DNA of 64,000 bases from Verrucomicrobiota bacterium (lineage in GTDB: Bacteria; Verrucomicrobiota; Verrucomicrobiia; Limisphaerales; VHDF01): contig VHDF01000012.1 in assembly GCA_016871495.1 (NCBI GenBank), positions 1 to 64,000 of the forward strand. Direction: 5' to 3'. Positions 55,093 to 63,870 of this stretch are shown in pieces (within the stretch, counting starts at the first letter, position 1; the number at the start of each line of letters is the position of its first letter). The notes under the pieces are model-generated. The model did not search any database and was not told the origin of the DNA. It saw nothing but the letters and a program-made list of their open reading frames with translations. A program made the translations under genes and the position numbers.

Positions 55093-55673
55093 GTTTGAAC
55101 ATGTGGAGTCTGCTCGCGATGCCGGGCGGCGTCAATTGGACACCGGGAACCCTCGACTCCGCGGGTAACTGGATCCAGCCATGGCGGGCGGGCATCATGC
55201 TTATCCGTGGATGGGGAGGTCGCCGTCGTTTTCCTTTTGCCCCGGAGCGCGGCTGGGTCGTCCTTCGACCCGCCGCGCTCCCTGAGAATAAGAATTGCTC
55301 AATTGCTGCGGTGCATCCGCAAGTGGTCGGGGCGCGCCGTTCACGGCGCTTCCGCTCGTGCCCATCGGACGCGGCGATCTCCTCCCGTTCCTGGCCCGCC
55401 CCGGGTGAATGCCTTCGATCTGGCAGCACCCTTGTCTGTTGGAGTCGCCTTGCCCCTTGGAAGACACGCCTTGAATCCGCGCCTCTTTCAGCCGCACGAA
55501 CCACCTTTCGCAATCCCGTCGGATTTCTTACGCGCGGATTGAGGGGCCGACAACACACTGGACAGCTCCGGGGCTTTCCGTCTTACTTCACGCGTTTTTC
55601 CGCGGGGGCGGGGCGCGCGTGTGCCTCGTCATAAAACCTTCCGCGACTTCGCATCGATCGTGACACACCGCCC
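55093..55673. other. 581-bp gap upstream of carB C-half
   Basis: GC-rich with scattered small palindromes (for example GGGCGCGCCGTTCACGGCGC near 55331-55350). The overlapping short ORFs on both strands are arginine/proline-rich shadows. The N-terminal half of CarB is not here. Confidence 0.6.
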
Positions 55674-57458
55674 ATGAAGCAAGACCTGCTGGTTCGCGCC
55701 AAGTCGCTCGGATTCTCCGACCGCCAAATCGCCCATCTGACGGGCCAGACGGAGGAGGAGATCCGAGCACTCCGCTATGGCATGGGTTTGGTGCCGAGCT
55801 ACCGTCTGGTCGATACCTGCGCCGCCGAATTCGAGGCTTACACGCCGTATTATTACTCCACTTACGATCGCGGCGACGACGAAGTGCGCGGCAACGAGGC
55901 CCGAAAGATCATGATTCTCGGCGGAGGCCCGAACCGCATCGGCCAGGGCATCGAATTCGACTATTGCTGCGTGCACGCCGCGTTCGCACTGAAGGCGGAC
56001 GGATTCGAGACGCTGATGGTGAATTCGAATCCGGAGACCGTTTCCACCGATTACGACACCAGCGACAAACTCTTTTTTGAACCGCTCACGCTGGAGGATG
56101 TTCTGCACATTTACGAGCGGGAGAAATGCTGGGGGGCCATTGCCCAATTCGGCGGCCAAACGCCCTTGAACCTTGCCCTGGGATTGCAAAAGAACGGCGT
56201 GCGTATCCTTGGCACCAGTCCGCAAAGCATCGAGATCGCGGAAGACCGCAAGCTCTTCGCCGCCATGCTGCGCAAGCTCGATATCCCCCAGCCGCCAAAC
56301 GGCATCGCCACCAACGAACAGGAGGCGCTTGAGGCGGCCCGCGCTCTCGGTTATCCGATTCTGGTCCGGCCCTCGTTTGTGCTCGGCGGTCGGGCGATGC
56401 AAATCGTCTATTCCGAAGCCGAGCTGCAACACTACATGCGCTTCGCGGTGGAGGCTTCGCCGGAGCGTCCGGTGCTGGTGGACAAGTTTCTCGAGGATGC
56501 CACCGAGGTGGACGTGGATTGCATCGCGGATGTGGGCCAGGACGGACGATCCGGACGCATCGTGATTGGCGGGATGCTCGAGCACATTGAGTTTGCCGGC
56601 GTGCATTCCGGGGACGCGGCGATGGTTTTGCCGCCCCACACGCTCACTCCCGCGGTGATCGACAAAATCCGGGAACACACCCACGCGATGGCTCGTGAAC
56701 TGAAGGTGGTGGGGCTGATGAACGTGCAGTACGCCGTCAAGGACGACGTCGTTTATGTGCTGGAAGTGAACCCGAGAGCTTCTCGCACGGTGCCTTTTGT
56801 GAGCAAAGCCATCGGGGTTCCTCTGGCCAAGCTCGCGGCGCAGATCATGGCCGGCAAGACGCTCGAAGAACTGGGCTTCACCGAGGAAATCTGGCCAACC
56901 TATTGGGCCGTCAAGGAGTCGGTGTTTCCCTTCAACCGGTTTCACGGACAGGACATCCTGCTCTCTCCGGAGATGCGTTCCACCGGTGAAGTCATGGGTC
57001 TGGATGCCGATTTGGGCGTGGCCTATGCCAAATCCCAGATGGCGGCCAACGCGCCGCTCCCGCTGTCAGGCAATGTCTTTCTGAGTGTCAGTGATCATCA
57101 CAAGGCGGGTGTGGTGGAGGTGGCGCGGCTGTTCACCGAGCTGGGATTTCAGCTCGTGGCCACCGGCGGCACGGCCCGCATTCTGGCCGCGGCGGGGCTG
57201 GCCGTGAGACAGATTCACAAGCTTTCAGAGGGCCGTCCCAATGCGGTGGATTTGCTCAAGAACAAGGAAATCCAGCTCGTGATCAACACGCCCAGCGGCG
57301 CGAGTCCGCGGGCCGACGAAGTGAAGATTCGCACCACGGCGGTTTATACGGGCACCCCGATCATGACGACCTTGAGCGGGGCGCGCGCGGCGGCCTTGGG
57401 CATCGCGGCATTAAAGCGGTCCGGGTACGAAGTGCGAACGGTGCAGGAATACCACTGA
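55674..57458 (+). CDS. carB: Carbamoyl-phosphate synthase large chain, C-terminal half (split CarB)
   Basis: 594 residues that align with about residue 470 to the end of E. coli CarB (1073). Order: end of the oligomerisation domain (KSLGFSDRQIAHLTG), pre-ATP-grasp with MILGGGPNRIGQGIEFDYCCVHA (carbamate synthetase half), ATP-grasp with PSFVLGGRAMQIVYSE and EVNPRASRTVPFVSKA, then the MGS-like allosteric domain (LVATGGTARILAAAGL, NTPSG). The half has a clean ATG and no preceding CarB sequence, so the enzyme is split, as in some archaea and Aquifex. The half here would make carbamoyl phosphate from carbamate. Confidence 0.92.
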   Translation: MKQDLLVRAKSLGFSDRQIAHLTGQTEEEIRALRYGMGLVPSYRLVDTCAAEFEAYTPYYYSTYDRGDDEVRGNEARKIMILGGGPNRIGQGIEFDYCCVHAAFALKADGFETLMVNSNPETVSTDYDTSDKLFFEPLTLEDVLHIYEREKCWGAIAQFGGQTPLNLALGLQKNGVRILGTSPQSIEIAEDRKLFAAMLRKLDIPQPPNGIATNEQEALEAARALGYPILVRPSFVLGGRAMQIVYSEAELQHYMRFAVEASPERPVLVDKFLEDATEVDVDCIADVGQDGRSGRIVIGGMLEHIEFAGVHSGDAAMVLPPHTLTPAVIDKIREHTHAMARELKVVGLMNVQYAVKDDVVYVLEVNPRASRTVPFVSKAIGVPLAKLAAQIMAGKTLEELGFTEEIWPTYWAVKESVFPFNRFHGQDILLSPEMRSTGEVMGLDADLGVAYAKSQMAANAPLPLSGNVFLSVSDHHKAGVVEVARLFTELGFQLVATGGTARILAAAGLAVRQIHKLSEGRPNAVDLLKNKEIQLVINTPSGASPRADEVKIRTTAVYTGTPIMTTLSGARAAALGIAALKRSGYEVRTVQEYH

Positions 57459-57509
57459 GTCCCGTGCGGCAAAAACTTTTCGTTGGGGGACGTTCCCGGC
57501 GCTCGTTCG

Positions 57510-58769
57510 ATGTCTGACCCTCTCGATGTGATCGTTTTGGGCGTCGGCGCTTTCACGCACGGCGTGATGCGTGCCCTGGCGGATGATGGTGCCAAAGTGC
57601 GCGCCTTTCTCACCCGAAATTACGGGCACTATGGCCCCCGATTGGCGGGAGAGTGTTGGGACGCTTCCCAGGCGAGCAGTCCCTTGGACCTTCCGGGGGC
57701 CCGTCAAGCCAGCCTCTTCTTGCCCATGTCGCTCGAATGGGCGCTGAAGCCATGGACCGCGGAGGTGCTGGACAGTGGGGTGCCGATTCTCTGTCCCACG
57801 GGCGAGGGGTTGCGTTTGGAGCGAGAACGGGATTGTGCGAGGGCCTTGTGTGAACGATTTGGGATCCCTTTTCCAAGGTCCTACTTCGCAGCCAATGGCG
57901 CTGAGGCCTTGCATTACACGAGGCGCCATCCGGCCGGTTATGTCTTGAAGAACCCGCTCTGTGCTCCCAACAGTCCACTCCACACCATCGCCTGTGAGAC
58001 GGTGGCCGAGACTGAGGCTTGGATCCGCCGGGTCGATGATCGCGAGGGCATCTTTTTGCAGGAATACCTCGGACGAAGGGAGGCGGGGCATATTGCACTT
58101 GTCAGCGCGGGCGAGTTGTATTCCCTGGTGACCAATCAGGAATACAAACGGGCCTTCGACGGCAACCAAGGGATTGTGGCGGGCGCGCCCCTGGGCGGTT
58201 TGGTCGAAGCCGATCCTGAAGATCGTTACGGGTTGGCCGCGGAGCTTTTGCGTCCTCTTTTGCCATGGTTTCGGGAAGTCCGCTTTCATGGTCCCGTTCA
58301 AGTGACGGCCATGCGGCATCGCGATCGCTGGCACGTGTTGGAATACAATGTGAGGCTTGGTGTGACGAGCGGGCCGATGTTGTCGCGGATGCTGAAGGAT
58401 CCGGCCTCCGTGTTTCTGGCTGCCGCCCGGAATTTACCTTTACGTCCTGTGTTCAAGCCGGGGCTTCGCTTTGGATGTTCGCTCACGCTGGCGGGATATG
58501 GGTATCCGTTTACGTCTTTGGAGGGGCCGGAGGTGCCGGTGGAGGTGCGGGGTCCGTTCTCGTGCGACGTGTGGTGGAATGAAGTGCGCGCGGATTCCGC
58601 GGGCGCTCCGGTGGCCACGGGGCATCGCGTGGCCGATGTGTGCGCATTAGCCGGAGAATTGGAGGACGCCATCGCCTTGGCTTATGAGAACATCCGGCGC
58701 ATCCGGGTGATGGGAAGCTATTTTCGAACCGATGTGGGAAGGAGTTTATGGCCGCCCGGTTCGGAGTAA
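57510..58769 (+). CDS. PurD-like ATP-grasp protein (divergent GAR synthetase paralogue)
   Basis: 419 residues. N-terminal Rossmann-like domain (DVIVLGVGAFTHGVMRAL), ATP-grasp core (EGIFLQEYLGRREAGHIALV, TNQEYKRAFDGNQG) and a C-terminal domain like that of phosphoribosylamine-glycine ligase. The PurD substrate motif TGGMGAYSP is replaced by VAGAPLGGLVEADP, and NxRFGDPE by NVRLGVTSG. Probably an ATP-dependent carboxylate-amine ligase of different specificity, not the housekeeping PurD. It lies 51 nt after carB and 4 nt before alr. Start at the ATG; the longer frame starts with TTG. Confidence 0.72.
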   Translation: MSDPLDVIVLGVGAFTHGVMRALADDGAKVRAFLTRNYGHYGPRLAGECWDASQASSPLDLPGARQASLFLPMSLEWALKPWTAEVLDSGVPILCPTGEGLRLERERDCARALCERFGIPFPRSYFAANGAEALHYTRRHPAGYVLKNPLCAPNSPLHTIACETVAETEAWIRRVDDREGIFLQEYLGRREAGHIALVSAGELYSLVTNQEYKRAFDGNQGIVAGAPLGGLVEADPEDRYGLAAELLRPLLPWFREVRFHGPVQVTAMRHRDRWHVLEYNVRLGVTSGPMLSRMLKDPASVFLAAARNLPLRPVFKPGLRFGCSLTLAGYGYPFTSLEGPEVPVEVRGPFSCDVWWNEVRADSAGAPVATGHRVADVCALAGELEDAIALAYENIRRIRVMGSYFRTDVGRSLWPPGSE

Positions 58770-58773
58770 CCCC

Positions 58774-59916
58774 ATGACGCACGACGAGCATGGCCGGGGC
58801 GCCTGGATCGAGATCGACATCGGGAACCTGCAGGCCAATTTTGAAAAGATCCGCGCGGAGCTTCCGGCGCGAGTCGGCATGCTGTCCGTGGTCAAAGCGG
58901 GTGGTTACGGGCATGGCGCCGAGTGGGTGGCGCGGTGCGCGCTGGACCAGGGTGCTTTCGGGCTCGGAGTGGCGACGATCGGCGAGGCGGCACCGTTGCG
59001 TAGAGCTTTTCCCGAGGCAAGAATCCTCATGCTGGCCAATCCCATGCCGGAGGATTTCCAACCCGCGGTCGAATTAAAAGTGACGTTGTGTCCGGGCCAG
59101 ATGGAGACGCTGGAGCGGATGGAGCATTTTGGCCGCGGGCGTGGCGAACCCTTGCTCATCCACCTCAAGATCAACACGGGGATGAACCGCTATGGTTTGC
59201 GGTGGGACGAGGTGGAGTCATGGACCTCGCGGATGCGAACCTTTCGGCACGTGCGGCTGGAAGGTGTTTTTTCGCATTTCGCCATGAGTGATGAGGCGGA
59301 CAAGACCTCCGCGATTCTCCAGATGGAGCGATTCGCGGCGGTCCTGGAAGTCATGAAACGCTCGGGGTTGGATCCCGGGTTGAGACATCTTTGCAACAGC
59401 GGCGGATTTCTGGATTTGCCGGGAGCCCACTGGGACGTGGTGCGGCTGGGATTGCTGCCGCTGGGGGTGTTTCCATCCAAAGTGTGCCGACGCATTCCGG
59501 GGATTGAGCCGGTGTTGTCGGTTAAAGCCCGCCTCGCCGCGATTCAGCGCATCAAGCCTGGCGAAACGGTCGGATACGGTTTGCGCTACACCGCGACGTG
59601 TGAGCGCGTGATGGGGATCGTGCCGTTGGGATACGGCGATGGTTTTCCCAGGGTTCGAAACGAAGGGGAAGTGCTGGTGGGCGGAAGGCGCGCACCCCTG
59701 GCCGGGTCCGTCGCGATGGACGCGTTTGCGGTGGATTTGACTGAAATACCCGAGGCCAGGTTGTACGACGAAGTGGTGGTGTTGGGGCGGCAAGGGAGTG
59801 AGGAAATTCGGGCCGAGGAAATGGCGGCGTTGAAGAAGAGCGTGACTTATGATCTGTTGTCCGGGTGGCGCGGACGGCTGCCCCGTCGCCTTGCGGATCC
59901 CCGGACTCGGGGTTAA
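58774..59916 (+). CDS. alr: Alanine racemase
   Basis: 380 residues from the ATG at 58774. PLP-lysine motif SVVKAGGYGHG with Lys41, INTGMNRYGLRWDE (conserved Arg), VRLGLLPLG and the catalytic Tyr in VGYGLRY (Tyr268), then LGYGDGFPR and AGSVAMDAFAVDLT. Converts L-Ala and D-Ala for peptidoglycan. The usual KANAYGHG is KAGGYGHG and the usual VGRVSMD is AGSVAMD, minor departures. Starts 4 nt after the PurD-like gene, with GGAG upstream, so the two are probably co-translated. Confidence 0.9.
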   Translation: MTHDEHGRGAWIEIDIGNLQANFEKIRAELPARVGMLSVVKAGGYGHGAEWVARCALDQGAFGLGVATIGEAAPLRRAFPEARILMLANPMPEDFQPAVELKVTLCPGQMETLERMEHFGRGRGEPLLIHLKINTGMNRYGLRWDEVESWTSRMRTFRHVRLEGVFSHFAMSDEADKTSAILQMERFAAVLEVMKRSGLDPGLRHLCNSGGFLDLPGAHWDVVRLGLLPLGVFPSKVCRRIPGIEPVLSVKARLAAIQRIKPGETVGYGLRYTATCERVMGIVPLGYGDGFPRVRNEGEVLVGGRRAPLAGSVAMDAFAVDLTEIPEARLYDEVVVLGRQGSEEIRAEEMAALKKSVTYDLLSGWRGRLPRRLADPRTRG

Positions 59917-59974
59917 CCCGCATCGCATCTTTCCGGTCGCGGAATCCATATGAAATCTCCGGGCGAACCGGCTC

Positions 59975-60763
59975 ATGAGACTGATCTTCTCCGAATCCGA
60001 ACCTGACTACTCTCGCTATTGTTATCCTTACGTTGTTTGGGCCGCGCCCGATCCCGAGGATGAGCCTGTCCATTTTTTCCAGGCCGGATTCCTTCCCGCG
60101 TCGCCTGCCATGGACAGCTATTATCTGACCCGGCAGTTGAGGCTGCCCTTGGGCTGTTTTCGGTTGAGCTCCGAAAACCGGAGAATTCTGCGCAAGGGCG
60201 CTCCGCTTCGATGCCGGCTGATTGCCAAGGGCGATTATGAAGTGACGGCGGACAAGCGGGATCGATGGTTGGGCTACGCGGACGCGAGATTTGGCCCGGG
60301 AGTCATGTCGGCGCGCAGGCTCCAAGGATTGTTGGAGGGGGAAGTCATCTCCCATTTTCTGGTGTTTGAGGACGAGGCACGGGACGGACACGAGGTCGGT
60401 ATCGTTCTGTTGTACCTGTCGCGTCCTACCCTGGCGTTTTATTATTACGCATTCTATGATTTGGAATATTTGAGCCGCAATCTCGGCATGTACATGATGA
60501 CGCGGGCGGCCGAGCTTTTCGCGGCGGAGGGATTTTCGTGGCTGCATCTGGGCACGTGCTATTCGGAAAGGGCGCTTTACAAGACCCAGTTCTCGGGGAT
60601 CGAGTTTTTCAATGGTTTTCGATGGTCGAGCGATCTTGACTCCTTGAAACACTTGTTGCGCAGGGACGTTCGATCGGCTCACGCCCTGCAAGATCCGGTG
60701 TTTCTAGGCATGGAAGGCGGGTTACCCTCGATCTTGAAGACGCGCGGTTTCCGTCTGGCATGA
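59975..60763 (+). CDS. Arginyl-tRNA-protein transferase-like (ATE/Bpt C-terminal, GNAT-fold) protein
   Basis: 262 residues. The region FRLSSENRRILRKG (about 62-75) and the C-terminal half (FYYYAFYDLEYLSRNLGMYM, SWLHLGTCYSERALYKTQF) resemble the C-terminal GNAT-like domain of bacterial Bpt and eukaryotic ATE1. The N-terminal Cys-rich domain of ATE is missing. It may transfer an amino acid from a tRNA to a protein or peptide; substrate not known. It follows alr by 58 nt on the same strand. Confidence 0.55.
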   Translation: MRLIFSESEPDYSRYCYPYVVWAAPDPEDEPVHFFQAGFLPASPAMDSYYLTRQLRLPLGCFRLSSENRRILRKGAPLRCRLIAKGDYEVTADKRDRWLGYADARFGPGVMSARRLQGLLEGEVISHFLVFEDEARDGHEVGIVLLYLSRPTLAFYYYAFYDLEYLSRNLGMYMMTRAAELFAAEGFSWLHLGTCYSERALYKTQFSGIEFFNGFRWSSDLDSLKHLLRRDVRSAHALQDPVFLGMEGGLPSILKTRGFRLA

Positions 60764-61130
60764 ATGGGCAGCCCCCGGGCTGGAGGAGGTTGAAGCCCGG
60801 CTTCGAGGCCTTTGGGGGTGACCCCGGCGCGCGAGGCCGGAGTTCGGCTCCTCCCCCTTCCCATGCGTGACCATCCCTGCCGGGATTGCGCCGACGCCCA
60901 GACCGGCGCAGCCCTGTTTCTGACCTGCACCCCGGGGAAAGTTTCTTCTGCGCCGCCCCCGCGCGACCCGCTGCGGCTGGCTTCCAGCACGGCCGCGCTC
61001 CGAACGTCAGATTGCGGCTGCCCCTGTGCGCGGAAATGTCAAAAATCCGAAGTTGACAAAGCGGGGCATCTGTCGAAGTAGTTTGAGCGAAGAGTAACGG
61101 CGCACCCCAAGAGTGCCACGGGAAGATTCT
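60764..61130. other. 367-bp gap before the Pur-alpha-like gene
   Basis: GC-rich, with palindromic words CCCCCGGGCTGGAGGAGG... and CCCGGGCT...AGCCCGG near 60770-60800 that look like a degenerate REP element. No gene is visible. GGAAG at 61121-61125 is the ribosome binding site of the next gene. Confidence 0.5.
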
Positions 61131-61475
61131 ATGATTTCGAACGAACGGCCTTCGCCCTACGGGCATCACGGACAACGGCACGGCCAGGGCCATGGCCACG
61201 GACACAACAACCATCGCTCGCACGATTCCGGGGCGCGCGGTTCCTCCCAGGAGGATACCCTTCAATCGACCAAGATTCAGATCGAGCGCAAGACGTTCGT
61301 TCTGACCTTGAAGGAGAATGCCCGGGGCCGCTTTTTGAGGATCACCGAGGATGTGAACGGCCGCCGCGACACCATTATCATTCCATCCACGGGCCTCGAG
61401 GAATTCCGCAAAGCCGTGGAGGAGATGGTTCAGGTTTCCGACGAGACGCCGCCGCGCAATGACGGCATGGAGTGA
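61131..61475 (+). CDS. Pur-alpha-like (DUF3276) nucleic-acid-binding protein with His-rich N-tail
   Basis: 114 residues. Residues about 47-100 form a PUR repeat (IQIERKTFVLTLKENARGRFLRITED, DTIIIPSTGLEEFRKAVEEMV), as in bacterial Pur-alpha proteins that bind single-stranded DNA or RNA. The first 35 residues are Gly/His-rich (eight His between 12 and 31), which is unusual and could bind metal. ATG at 61131 has a GGAAG site 5 nt before; a GTG six codons upstream is the alternative. Its 3' end overlaps the convergent PanB-like gene by 46 nt. Confidence 0.78.
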   Translation: MISNERPSPYGHHGQRHGQGHGHGHNNHRSHDSGARGSSQEDTLQSTKIQIERKTFVLTLKENARGRFLRITEDVNGRRDTIIIPSTGLEEFRKAVEEMVQVSDETPPRNDGME

Positions 61476-62326
61476 GGCCGGACTTTTCCGGACGAGGCGC
61501 GCCCGGATTCTCCCCAGCTCTGGCAGACCGTGGCGAGCAAGGCCGGATTCATCTCGACACAATGGGAACGTTCCGGGAAGCGCCCTTCCTGCACGTCCGC
61601 GATGTATTCCTTGAAGGCCGCGACGCGTTCGCGCTGGAGGCGTCGATACTCTTCGGCGAAATGGCGGTAGGCTTTGGCGTGCCTCGGCGGACGCTCATCG
61701 TAGTCGCCGAGAAGATCGTCCGAGAACAGAAATTGAGTGTCGCATCCACTTCCGGATCCGAGCGACATGAGCAGCATCGAGGTGTTGCGGCAAAGCTCGC
61801 GCGCTAGGTTTTGAGGGACGACTTCAAGCTCCGCCGCATAAGCCCCGGCTTGTTCCAGTTCCTTCATCTGGCGGAAGAGTTGGAGCGCTTCCTCCACCGT
61901 TTTTCCGACCGCGCGGTATCCTGTCCACGTGACATGCCTCGGCACGAGGCCGAGGTGTCCCACCACCGGCAGTCCTTCACGCGCCATGGCTTCGATGATG
62001 CGGGGGCTGGCGGAGCAATACACGGAGCTGGCGCCGAGTTCGAGGGCGCGGAATCCTACGCGAATGGCCTCTTCGGCCGAAGCCAGCCCGTGGGGAGTGG
62101 CGGCGCTGATGAAACTCTGAGGCGCTGCTTCCACGAGTTTCGGAAGGCGGGCTTGAGCTTCAGGGGAATCAAAACTGCAACTCATCAAATCGACGCCCGC
62201 TTCCTCCGCGGCCGCTGCTTCCTCGGGCGATTTGACATGAATATGCGTGAGGCATCGGCGGCCTTTGAATTGGCGCAGGTCATGGACGGTGTATTTTTTT
62301 CGAGGACGGAGCATGCGGTGGAGCAT
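61430..62326 (-). CDS. PanB-like protein lacking several catalytic residues
   Basis: About 298 residues, clearly a 3-methyl-2-oxobutanoate hydroxymethyltransferase homologue: GLPVVGHLGLVPRHV, GYRAVGKTVEEAL, ELEVVPQNLAREL (the catalytic Glu, position 181 in E. coli) and DVQEGRFPERSH match. But the Mg-binding Asp45 region (VGDSLG) reads MSCSFDSP, the Asp84 region (LADLPF) reads SAATPHG, and Lys112/Glu114 (VKIEGG) are VYCSAS. It is thus unlikely to be the ordinary pantothenate enzyme. Start uncertain: ATGs at 62326 and 62314, and a TTG at 62350. Confidence 0.72.
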   Translation of the reverse strand: MLHRMLRPRKKYTVHDLRQFKGRRCLTHIHVKSPEEAAAAEEAGVDLMSCSFDSPEAQARLPKLVEAAPQSFISAATPHGLASAEEAIRVGFRALELGASSVYCSASPRIIEAMAREGLPVVGHLGLVPRHVTWTGYRAVGKTVEEALQLFRQMKELEQAGAYAAELEVVPQNLARELCRNTSMLLMSLGSGSGCDTQFLFSDDLLGDYDERPPRHAKAYRHFAEEYRRLQRERVAAFKEYIADVQEGRFPERSHCVEMNPALLATVCQSWGESGRASSGKVRPHSMPSLRGGVSSET

Positions 62327-62424
62327 GAGCGAGCGGCGAGGCCGATTCAATCCCCCTGATCCAGACAGGATGATTCGGAAAGTGCTGAAACCTTTTGCCT
62401 TCCAGACTAGTCTGAGGGGGTGGC

Positions 62425-63870
62425 ATGAGTAGCGAGAAAGTGACGAGCGGATGGCGTTTTCCTTTGGTGGTGGCGCTGGGGGCGAACGGATCGGTGGCGG
62501 GAGCGCTGGCCTGGATGCTGCGGCCGCAAGCGGAGTTCTCCCGCATTCTCGCGGTGGCCCGGACGGGGAGCAGCGGCGAGACCTATGCGTTCGACGGGCA
62601 TGGCAAGTTGATCTCGCAAAGCCGGTTCGACGATCAATTGCGGCGTTTGGGTTTGATCGAGAATCGAGAGGAATCCACCTCGGCGCTCACGCTCGTCTTG
62701 CGCGATCCGGGTCGGCGCCTCGCGGAAGGGCCCAGTGTGAATCCGACGGGCGGGGAATCGCTCATGGCAAGCGTGGCGGCGGCGGTGGCAGGCGGTTCGG
62801 GGGTGCAAACCGCTGCGTTTCGGGATTATCGAGGCGTGGATGTCGTCGGGGCCTGGCGCTGGTTGGAATCCAAGGGATTTGGTGTGGCGACTCAGATTGA
62901 CGCGGCCGAAGCTTTTGCCACGCAAAGAATGTTGAGGCAATGGTTCGCCTTGCTGCTGGCACTGCTCGGGCTCTGCACCTTGGGGATGTTGTTGATTGCG
63001 CAGAGAAACCGGATTTGGAAGTCGCGTTTTAACGAGGCGAGCCTGAAGGCGAAGCAGCTCGGTCAATACGACCTCATTGAAAAGATCGGCGAAGGGGGGA
63101 TGGGGGTGGTCTACAAGGCCCGGCACGCGCTTTTACGCCGGGAAACCGCGGTCAAGCTTCTCCTGCCTGACCGGGCCAACGAACGAGCCCTGCGTCGCTT
63201 CGAGCAGGAAGTCCGGCTCACCTGCCGTTTGACCCATCCGAACACCATTCAGATTTTTGACTACGGCCATACCCCCGAGGGAATTTTCTATTACGCGATG
63301 GAGTATTTGAAGGGATTGAATCTGGCGGAACTTCTCCGGATCGCCGGGCCCCTTCCCGAGTCTCGCGTCATTCACATTCTGAGGCAGATCTGCGACTCCC
63401 TGCACGAGGCCCACCAGGCGGGATTAATCCACCGGGACATCAAACTCGAGAACATCCTGGTGGTGCAACGCGCGGGCCTGGCGGACTCCGTCAAGGTGCT
63501 TGATTTCGGACTGGTGATGGAGCTGCGAGATCCCGAGGAGTCCACGGCGCCGACGGCGGCGCGGCGCCTGGTGGGAACACCGCGTTACATGGCGCCCGAG
63601 ACGATCGAGAATCCGGACCGGGCCGATCCCCGCAGTGATCTCTACGCTTTGGGGGTGGTCAGTTACTGCCTCATGACCGGCCAGCACGTTTTCGAAGGCA
63701 CCTCGGTCACGACGCTCGTTGAGCGCCATGTGAAGGCCCCCCCCCGTCACCCCGGGCACGGTGGCGGGACGGAGTTTTTGTCCAGTGCTCGAGTCGGAGA
63801 CGATGCGATGTCTCGCGAAAGACCCTGGACAGCGTCCGCAGTCGGCCCGCGAATTTCAGGCCGCCATTGA
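62425..63870 (+). CDS. Transmembrane receptor Ser/Thr protein kinase (frame broken near the 3' end)
   Basis: Two membrane helices (about 11-31 and 171-193) flank an exposed domain that ends like a Cache sensor (FRDYRGVDVVGAWRWLES). The kinase domain starts near 213: G-loop IGEGGMGVVYKA, ETAVKLL (Lys), IHRDIKLENIL, VLDFGLVM, GTPRYMAPE and SDLYALGVVSYCLMTG. After VERHVKAPP the frame changes at a run of nine C (63737-63745) and the last 45 residues look like random out-of-frame sequence. The expected end lies in another frame up to the window edge. Confidence 0.82.
   Translation: MSSEKVTSGWRFPLVVALGANGSVAGALAWMLRPQAEFSRILAVARTGSSGETYAFDGHGKLISQSRFDDQLRRLGLIENREESTSALTLVLRDPGRRLAEGPSVNPTGGESLMASVAAAVAGGSGVQTAAFRDYRGVDVVGAWRWLESKGFGVATQIDAAEAFATQRMLRQWFALLLALLGLCTLGMLLIAQRNRIWKSRFNEASLKAKQLGQYDLIEKIGEGGMGVVYKARHALLRRETAVKLLLPDRANERALRRFEQEVRLTCRLTHPNTIQIFDYGHTPEGIFYYAMEYLKGLNLAELLRIAGPLPESRVIHILRQICDSLHEAHQAGLIHRDIKLENILVVQRAGLADSVKVLDFGLVMELRDPEESTAPTAARRLVGTPRYMAPETIENPDRADPRSDLYALGVVSYCLMTGQHVFEGTSVTTLVERHVKAPPRHPGHGGGTEFLSSARVGDDAMSRERPWTASAVGPRISGRH

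Noticed and set aside
55093-55673. Possible N-terminal half of CarB or a frameshifted carB upstream
   Set aside because: No frame shows ATP-grasp or CarB motifs; the region is low-information GC-rich sequence.
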